11,541 nt of DNA from contig CAYMNG010000080.1 in NCBI GenBank assembly GCA_964391765.1, forward strand, positions 1 to 11,541. Direction: 5' to 3'. The notes beneath the pieces were generated by a model. It had not been told where the DNA came from. It did no database searches and worked only from the letters and a program-made list of their open reading frames with translations. Position numbers and translations under genes: made by a program. Of this stretch, positions 6,755-11,541 are shown piece after piece. Position 1 is the first letter of the stretch. Every line of letters begins with the position of its first letter. Source of the DNA: UBA10649 sp964391765 (GTDB lineage: Bacteria; Actinomycetota; Actinomycetes; S36-B12).

Positions 6755-8152
6755 CTATGTGACACGTCCGACCGCGCCCATCGCGCCGATCGCACGGCCC
6801 AGCGTGGACACCTCCTCGAGCGTCCCCCCGGCCGCCTTCGCGCCGACCCGGTCGGTCGTTCCCGGTGGGACCAGCAGACGCCGGTAGCCCAGCCGAATCG
6901 CCTCCGCGACGCGCTCGCTCATCATCGGAACCGGGCGCACGTCGCCGGACAGCGCCACCTCGCCGATGGCCGCGACGTCCAGTGGCAGGACGCCGGACCG
7001 TGCCGCGGTGACGACGGCCAGGCACACGGCCAGGTCGGCGGCGGGGTCGGCCAGCCGCATCCCGCCGACGGTGGCGAGGAACACGTCCTTGTCGAACAGG
7101 CGCAGCGACGCGGTCCGCTCGGTCACCGCGATCAGCATGGCCACCCGCGAGGTGTCCAGCCCGGACACTCCGCGTCGGGGGTTCGGGTTCGTCGTCGGCG
7201 CGACGAGCGCCTGGACCTCCGCGAGCAGCGCGCGGTGTCCCTCCACGCTCACGGTGACGCAGGTACCGGGCACCGGCTCCTCCCGGGTCCCGCGGAACAG
7301 CACGCTCGCGTCGAGCACCTCCGCCATGCCGGTGTCCGTCTGCTCGAATGTCGCGACCTCCAACGACCCGAACCGGTTCTTCACCGCCCGCAGCAGCCGC
7401 AGCGAGGTGTGCGGATCCCCTTCGAGGCTGAGCGTCGCGTCGACGATGTGCTCCAGGGCCCGCGGGCCGGCGACGCTGGCGTCCTTGGTCACCTGGCCGA
7501 CGATGACCATGGGGATCCCCCGCGCCTTCGCCAGCCGGGTCAGCGCCTGTGCGACCGCCATCACCTGCGTGACGCCGCCCGCGCGACCGTCGACGTCGGC
7601 GGAGGCGATCGTCTGGATCGAGTCGACGACGACCAGCGCGATGTCCGGTCCGACCTCGTCGACGTGCCCGATCAGGACCGCGAGGTCGGTGTCGTCGGCG
7701 AGCAGCAGGTGGTCCGAGGCCGCGCCCACCCGACGCGCTCGGACCGCGACCTGCTCCACCGACTCCTCGCCGGACACGTAGAGCACCCGCTTGCCCGAAC
7801 TCGTCGCGACCGCGTCCGCGACCGCCAGCAGGAGCGTGCTCTTACCGGACCCGGGCGGCCCGGCGAGCAGGATCACCTGGCCAGGCACCAGCCCGCCCCC
7901 GACGACGCGGTCGAACTCCCCGATGCCCGATCGCAGGCGGCGGACCGGGCTCGCGCTCATGACGTCGGCGACGCGGCGGGCGGGTCGATCCGGCGGCCGG
8001 CCCGCCGACGACGCCGGCTGTCCGGGGACCGCCGCGGCGACCGCGTCCTCGGCCATGGTCGCGAACGCGCCGCACTTCGGACACCGGCCGAGCCACTTCA
8101 GCGCGGTCGCGCCGCAGTCCGCACAGCGGTACGAGGTCGAGCTCTTGGCCAT
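6755..8152 (-). CDS. radA: DNA repair protein RadA (Sms)
   Basis: RadA is a RecA-like ATPase and helicase that promotes branch migration during recombinational repair. The 465 residues match the usual family length. In order: a C4 zinc finger (Cys10, Cys13, Cys24, Cys27); a RecA-like core with Walker A GPPGSGKS (98-105), Walker B LVVVDSIQT near 173-181 and the RadA-specific KNRFG motif (258-262); then a Lon-protease-like C-terminal domain with GEVALSGDVRPV (397-408). The ATG at 8152 is preceded by AAGGGA with a 4-base gap, which supports the start. In many actinobacteria radA is followed by disA, the c-di-AMP synthase; here the gene directly downstream on the same strand is arsR instead. No terminator is visible between radA and the ars promoter, so some read-through is possible. 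Confidence 0.97.
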   Translation of the reverse strand: MAKSSTSYRCADCGATALKWLGRCPKCGAFATMAEDAVAAAVPGQPASSAGRPPDRPARRVADVMSASPVRRLRSGIGEFDRVVGGGLVPGQVILLAGPPGSGKSTLLLAVADAVATSSGKRVLYVSGEESVEQVAVRARRVGAASDHLLLADDTDLAVLIGHVDEVGPDIALVVVDSIQTIASADVDGRAGGVTQVMAVAQALTRLAKARGIPMVIVGQVTKDASVAGPRALEHIVDATLSLEGDPHTSLRLLRAVKNRFGSLEVATFEQTDTGMAEVLDASVLFRGTREEPVPGTCVTVSVEGHRALLAEVQALVAPTTNPNPRRGVSGLDTSRVAMLIAVTERTASLRLFDKDVFLATVGGMRLADPAADLAVCLAVVTAARSGVLPLDVAAIGEVALSGDVRPVPMMSERVAEAIRLGYRRLLVPPGTTDRVGAKAAGGTLEEVSTLGRAIGAMGAVGRVT

Positions 8153-8156
8153 CGGA

Positions 8157-8162
8157 TCCCTT
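8157..8162 (-). promoter_or_regulatory. Ribosome binding site of radA
   Basis: AAGGGA on the minus strand, 4 bases before the ATG at 8152. It decides the radA start. Confidence 0.6.
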
Positions 8163-8184
8163 CGGGGACGTGATCTTCGGACAC

Positions 8185-8268
8185 CGTAGTGACCCCGTCC
8201 GACGACGACCCCCGGCGAACGCCCGGTGGACCGCCGGGCTCAGCAGCGACCCGCGGTCCGTCACTACG
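8185..8268. repeat. 9-bp inverted repeat flanking the radA upstream hairpin
   Basis: CGTAGTGAC at 8185-8193 is matched by its exact reverse complement GTCACTACG at 8260-8268, with 66 bases between that contain the hairpin at 8221-8239. It could extend a terminator fold or hold a regulator site. It could also be chance. Confidence 0.35.
8221..8239 (-). terminator. Possible terminator hairpin after the fluC pair
   Basis: GCCCGGT and GCCGGGC pair (one G-U) around a 5-base loop, 36 bases past the stop of the second fluC gene. No T-run follows, which is common for actinobacterial terminators but also leaves the call uncertain. It sits in the 123-base gap before radA. Confidence 0.4.
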
Positions 8269-8275
8269 ACGGCGC

Positions 8276-8656
8276 TCACCACAACGACGAGCCGGCCGAC
8301 CAGCCGACCGCGACGGCCGCCAGGCCGGCGAGGAGGCTGACACCGACGTTCACCAGCCCCCGCGCGCGGCCGGACGGACCGTCCTCGCCCAGGCGGACCG
8401 TCTCGTAGGAGAACGAACTGAACGTCGTGAACCCCCCGCACACCCCCACGCCGACGGCCGTCACGACCGCCGGCGCGACGCTGCCGCTCGCGGCCGCGGC
8501 CATGAGCGCGCCGAGGACGAACGACCCGACGACGTTCACGGTCAACGTCCCCCACGGGAACCGCGTCCCCAACCGCTCCTGCGCGATCCGCGCGACGATC
8601 CAGCGCAGCACCGCGCCGATGCTCGCACCGGCCATGACCAGCAGCAGATCCCTCAC
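8276..8656 (-). CDS. crcB: Fluoride channel FluC/CrcB, second subunit
   Basis: A 126-residue membrane protein with four hydrophobic segments, of the FluC (CrcB) family of fluoride exporter channels. Seen motifs are AGASIGAVLRW, FPWGTLTVNVVGSFVLG (with the conserved Asn41) and GVCGGFTTFSSFS, which carries the pore phenylalanines 79 and 82. The GTG at 8656 overlaps the stop of the upstream fluC gene as GTGA, so the two are probably translated together. Arginines lie in the first and third loops, while the N-terminus has one and the second loop and C-terminus have none. By the positive-inside rule this places both ends outside. It likely forms an antiparallel heterodimer with the product of the gene before it. 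I am sure of the family; the heterodimer is inferred. Confidence 0.93.
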   Translation of the reverse strand: MRDLLLVMAGASIGAVLRWIVARIAQERLGTRFPWGTLTVNVVGSFVLGALMAAAASGSVAPAVVTAVGVGVCGGFTTFSSFSYETVRLGEDGPSGRARGLVNVGVSLLAGLAAVAVGWSAGSSLW

Positions 8657-9084
8657 GTCGACCCCGCCCTCGGCCGCAGCACCCGCTCGGTGACGGTGAT
8701 GCCGGCCCAGGCCCCGACCAGGCCGGCGAGCACCGACGCGCCCGCGTAGCCGATCGCGACGGCCGGTTCGCCGGCCCGCAGCAGGTCGAAGATCTGCAGC
8801 GAGTAGGTCGAGAACGTCGTGTATCCGCCCAGGAGCCCGACGGCCCAGAACGCCCGCGCGTACCGCGACGGCGGGCGACCGCGTTCGATGCGCGCCCCGA
8901 GGATCGCGAGCACGACGCCGATCGCGAACGACCCGCTGACGTTCTCCACGAACGTGGACCACGGGAACGCCCCCGGCGCCGTCGGCAGCGCCAGCCCCAC
9001 GAGCCAGCGCAGCCCACCGCCCAGCGCACCGCCGGCGGCGACCGCGAGCCCTACGTCCCACTCACCGTGGCGCCGGTCACCCAT
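8653..9084 (-). CDS. crcB: Fluoride channel FluC/CrcB, first subunit
   Basis: A 143-residue four-segment membrane protein of the FluC (CrcB) family. Motifs are GGALGGGLRWLVG, FPWSTFVENVSGSFAIG and GLLGGYTTFSTYS; the second aromatic of the pore motif is Tyr94 instead of phenylalanine. The ATG at 9084 follows a strong GGGAGGG with a 2-base gap, and longer readings of this frame run into the reductase gene on the other strand, so this start is well supported. Arginines gather at the N-terminus, in the second loop (five in ARIERGRPPSRYARA) and at the C-terminus, which predicts both ends inside, opposite to the partner gene. Together they would let fluoride leak out of the cytoplasm. No fluoride riboswitch is recognisable in the 114-base upstream gap. 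Confidence 0.92.
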   Translation of the reverse strand: MGDRRHGEWDVGLAVAAGGALGGGLRWLVGLALPTAPGAFPWSTFVENVSGSFAIGVVLAILGARIERGRPPSRYARAFWAVGLLGGYTTFSTYSLQIFDLLRAGEPAVAIGYAGASVLAGLVGAWAGITVTERVLRPRAGST

Positions 9085-9185
9085 GGCCCTCCCGACGGCG
9101 TCGTCGCGCGCGGGCATTCCGCTACGCGGGAAGTCGGTGGTCGACCCCGCGGTCGATCCGGCACGATCCTGCCACCGACGAACCC

Positions 9186-9191
9186 GAGGAG
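9186..9191 (+). promoter_or_regulatory. Ribosome binding site of the aldo/keto reductase gene
   Basis: GAGGAG sits 7 bases before the ATG at 9199. It fixes the start, which matches the family N-terminus. Confidence 0.75.
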
Positions 9192-9198
9192 ACCCGCG

Positions 9199-10015
9199 AT
9201 GTCGATCACTCTCGCCGACGGCGGCACGATTCCGCGCATCGGGCTGGGGACCTGGCCGATGGACGACGTCGAGGCCGAGCGGGTCGTCGCCGAGGCCCTC
9301 GACCTGGGCTACCGACTGGTCGACACCGCGTACGCCTACGGCAACGAGACCGGCGTCGGACGCGGCCTGCGGGCCAGCGGCGTCGACCGCGACGAGGTGT
9401 TCGTCACCACGAAGTTCAACGCGATCAGCCACAGCGTCACCGGTGTGGCCGAGGCCTGGGCGGACAGTGCGCGTCGACTCGGCGTCGAGGTCGTCGACCT
9501 CATGCTCATCCACTGGCCCAACCCGTGGCGCGATCGCTACGTCGAGGCGTGGGCCGGACTGGTGGACCTTCAGGCCCGGGGCAAGGTGCGCCATATCGGG
9601 GTGTCGAACTTCCTGCCCGAGCACCTCGACCGGATCATCGCCGCGACCGGCGTCACACCGGTGCTCGACCAGCTCCAGATCAACCCCCGGTACCTGCAGT
9701 CGGCCGCGCGCGTACAACGACGCACACGGGATCCACACGCAGTCCTGGTCCCCCCTCGGGCAGGACACGGGCCTGCTCGAGCTCCCGGTCCTCGCCGAAC
9801 TGGCGCAGGCGTACGGGTGCACCCGCGGGCAGGTCGTCCTCGCCTGGCACCTCGCCCACGGCCTGAGCACGGTGCCGAAGTCGGCCCGACGCGACCGCCT
9901 CGCCGAGAACCTCGCGGCCGCTGACATCGCGTTGGACCCCGCGGACGTCGCGCGGATCGACGGTCTCGACGGGACGGAGCCCGACATCAAGCACCCCAAC
10001 GAGTTCGGCCACTAG
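9199..10015 (+). pseudogene. Aldo/keto reductase (2,5-diketo-D-gluconate reductase type), frameshifted
   Basis: An NADPH-dependent carbonyl reductase of the AKR family, whose true substrate cannot be told. The first 171 residues hold the full catalytic tetrad: Asp42, Tyr47, Lys72 and His105 (DTAYAYGNE, TTKFN, LIHWP). At the alternating CG run 9705-9712 the frame breaks. The native C-terminal part (AYNDAHGIHTQSWSPLGQD through the NADPH-binding VPKSARRDRLAENL to the TAG at 10015) continues one frame over. Adding back two bases (one CG) would give a 272-residue protein, the normal family length. As read, translation stops at 9924 after 241 residues, the last 70 unrelated to the family, so the cofactor site is lost. 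Both halves are well conserved, so the break is recent or is a sequencing error. The gene is divergent from the fluC pair and convergent with kup. Confidence 0.88.
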
Positions 10016-10051
10016 CGCGCCGCCCGACCTGGCCCGGCCCACCTCGCCGAC

Positions 10052-10100
10052 CTTGAGCTTGTACCGGGTGATCGGCGCCGAGACCCGGTACAAGCTCAAG
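10052..10100. terminator. 18-bp perfect stem-loop between convergent genes
   Basis: CTTGAGCTTGTACCGGGT (10052-10069) pairs without a mismatch with 10083-10100. The 13-base loop contains the palindrome TCGGCGCCGA. It lies 36 bases after the reductase stop and 20 bases after the kup stop, so it is placed to end transcription from both sides. There is no T-run, and the stem is longer and less GC-rich than a typical terminator here. A regulator site or a mobile-element remnant is an alternative. Confidence 0.6.
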
Positions 10101-10120
10101 ATCGACGCGGTGGCGGCCGG

Positions 10121-11541
10121 TCAGATCGGCAGTTCGCGGCCGACGACGATCGTGCGCTGCGCGGGCAGCTCGAACATCCGCTCCGGCGGCCAGTCGACGT
10201 GGTCGAGGGTGAGGAACAGCCGCTGCTGCCACCGCGGCAGCGTCGAGTCCGGGTCGGCGACCGGGGTGTTCGACGACAGGACGAACGTGGCGTCCGCGAG
10301 CGCCGCCCGCCCCGGCCCGACCACCGCCAGGTCCGCGGCGTTGTCGAGCGCGTCGACGATCCGCACCCGTTCGCGGTACCCGAACCGGGCCCGGACGATC
10401 GTCAGTCCGACCTCGGCCGCCGACACCGTCGCATCCACTCCGTACGGCAGGTCGGTGGTGTCCACGATGACGACCACGACCTCGTCGGGAAGGACGTGAT
10501 TGCGTTCGACCGCCGCGACCAGTGCGCTCGGCACCCGCCCGGCCTCGGTCAGGTACACCGCGCAGCCGGCCACCCGGGTCGTGCCGCGGACCACGGCCGC
10601 GACCTCGCTCAGCGGCGGCTCACCGGCCGCTCGGGCGCGGTCCACGAACCCCCGGCCACGCTGCCAGGTCCACATGACGACGATGAGCGCCGCGGCCGCG
10701 GACACCGGCACCCAGCCGCCGGACCCGACCTTCAACAGGTTCGCGGCGACGAAGACGAGGACGACGAGCAGGGCCACACCCACGACCACCCCGCGCACCG
10801 ACACCAGGGACCGGCGAGTGGCCAGGAGGAGCAGCAGCAGGCTGGCGGTCGTGCAGATCGCCAAGGTCACGGCGATCCCGTACGCGGCCGCGAGACCGCC
10901 CGAGCTGCCGAAGCCGAGCACCAGGGCGAGGACAGCCGCGCCGAGCAGCCCGTTGACCACCGGCAGGTAGACCTGGCCCCGGGTCGACCCCGAGGTGTGG
11001 ACGACCCGGGGCAACGGCAGCAGCTCCAGCCGCCCGGCCTGCTGGACGACGCTGAACGCGCCGGCGATGACCGACTGCGACGCGATGACCGTCGCGGCCG
11101 TCGCGAGCACGACCATCGGCACGCGCGCCCAGTGCGGCACGGCCGCGTAGAACGGGTTCCCGGCGGCCGCCGGATCGGTCAGCACCGCCGCCGCCTGGCC
11201 GAGGTAGGACAGCACGAGCGCGGGGAACACGACCGCGAGCCACGCCACGGTGATCGGTCGACGACCGAAGTGGCCGAGGTCGGCGAACAGGGCCTCGGCA
11301 CCGGTGATCGCGAGCACGACACCGCCGAGCGCGACGAACGCGGTCCACGGCCGGTGCGCGACGAGGACGACGATCCAGTGCGGGGACAGGGCCTGAACCG
11401 CCTGCGGCGCGCGGGCGAGCGACACCGCCCCGAACACCCCGGCCGCCACGAACCAGCACAGCATGACCGGCCCGAACGCGGCGCCGATCCGGGCCGTCCC
11501 CAGCCGTTGCGCGAGGAACAGCAGCCCGAGCACGACGACCG
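10121..11541 (-). CDS. kup: KUP-family potassium uptake transporter, C-terminal part
   Basis: A potassium:proton symporter of the KUP/HAK/KT family in the cytoplasmic membrane. About 473 residues are present; the frame is open to the right edge and the N-terminus (about 100-160 residues, the first membrane segments) is missing. Recognised family blocks are TGAEALFADLGHFGRRPI, NPFYAAVPHWARVPMV, ATVIASQSVIAGAFSVVQQ and GQVYLPVVNGLLGAA. These are followed by several hydrophobic segments ending with VVVGVALLVVLVFVAANLL and VPVSAAAALIVVMWTW. The last roughly 170 residues form the cytosolic domain, with YLTEAGRVPSALVAAVERNHVLPDEVVVVIVDT and a C-terminus PAQRTIVVGRELPI. The stop at 10121 lies 20 bases from the 18-bp stem-loop. 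A second potassium system such as Trk cannot produce these motifs. Confidence 0.94.
   Translation of the reverse strand, partial: VVVLGLLFLAQRLGTARIGAAFGPVMLCWFVAAGVFGAVSLARAPQAVQALSPHWIVVLVAHRPWTAFVALGGVVLAITGAEALFADLGHFGRRPITVAWLAVVFPALVLSYLGQAAAVLTDPAAAGNPFYAAVPHWARVPMVVLATAATVIASQSVIAGAFSVVQQAGRLELLPLPRVVHTSGSTRGQVYLPVVNGLLGAAVLALVLGFGSSGGLAAAYGIAVTLAICTTASLLLLLLATRRSLVSVRGVVVGVALLVVLVFVAANLLKVGSGGWVPVSAAAALIVVMWTWQRGRGFVDRARAAGEPPLSEVAAVVRGTTRVAGCAVYLTEAGRVPSALVAAVERNHVLPDEVVVVIVDTTDLPYGVDATVSAAEVGLTIVRARFGYRERVRIVDALDNAADLAVVGPGRAALADATFVLSSNTPVADPDSTLPRWQQRLFLTLDHVDWPPERMFELPAQRTIVVGRELPI

Noticed and set aside
9085..9198. Fluoride riboswitch upstream of the fluC pair
   Set aside because: I looked for the conserved GGNGATGG-type start and the pseudoknot partner on the minus strand and found neither.
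10053..10499. Mirror-image short peptides starting MSLYRV on both strands
   Set aside because: They arise only because the 18-bp inverted repeat reads nearly the same on both strands. The frames run antisense through kup or the reductase.
1..11541. Defence system or mobile element
   Set aside because: No transposase, integrase, toxin-antitoxin pair, CRISPR or known anti-phage gene was found. The helicase fits AdnA-type repair rather than a defence helicase.

Overview
The window is about 11.5 kb of very GC-rich DNA with densely packed genes. Start and stop codons often overlap, several starts are GTG, and third codon positions are mostly C or G. Together with an AdnA-like helicase, an arsenate reductase of the type that works with mycothiol in actinobacteria, and paired FluC genes, this points to a chromosomal segment of an actinomycete (Actinomycetota). 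I cannot name the genus from the sequence.

Layout from left to right. (1) 1-1366, minus: the N-terminal 455 residues of an AdnA-like UvrD-family helicase that runs off the left edge. (2) 1422-3947, plus: a large membrane protein with a flippase-like (LPG_synthase_TM/UPF0104) C-terminus, an N-terminal membrane block, and a degenerate kinase-like domain between them. (3) 3905-6707, minus: a four-gene arsenic operon arsR-arsM-acr3-arsC. Its genes overlap by 4 bases or are 6 bases apart, and a readable promoter/operator lies directly behind radA. (4) 6755-8152, minus: radA. (5) 8276-9084, minus: two overlapping crcB/fluC fluoride channel genes. (6) 9199-10015, plus: an aldo/keto reductase gene broken by a frameshift. 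(7) 10052-10100: an 18-bp perfect stem-loop between convergent genes. (8) 10121-11541, minus: a KUP potassium transporter whose N-terminus lies beyond the right edge.

The arsenic genes form one complete pathway. ArsC reduces arsenate to arsenite, ACR3 exports arsenite, ArsM methylates arsenite, and ArsR represses the set until As(III) binds. The FluC pair adds resistance to a second toxic anion. RadA and the AdnA-like helicase are recombination and repair proteins, but nothing here links them to the ion-resistance genes beyond proximity.

I see no rRNA, tRNA, CRISPR array, transposase or defence system. No intergenic gap exceeds 125 bases. I do not see a clear new system. The points most worth checking are the membrane-embedded pseudokinase, the broken reductase, in-frame tandem repeats inside arsM, the overlap of arsC with the flippase gene, the 18-bp hairpin, and a probable leaderless arsR promoter.
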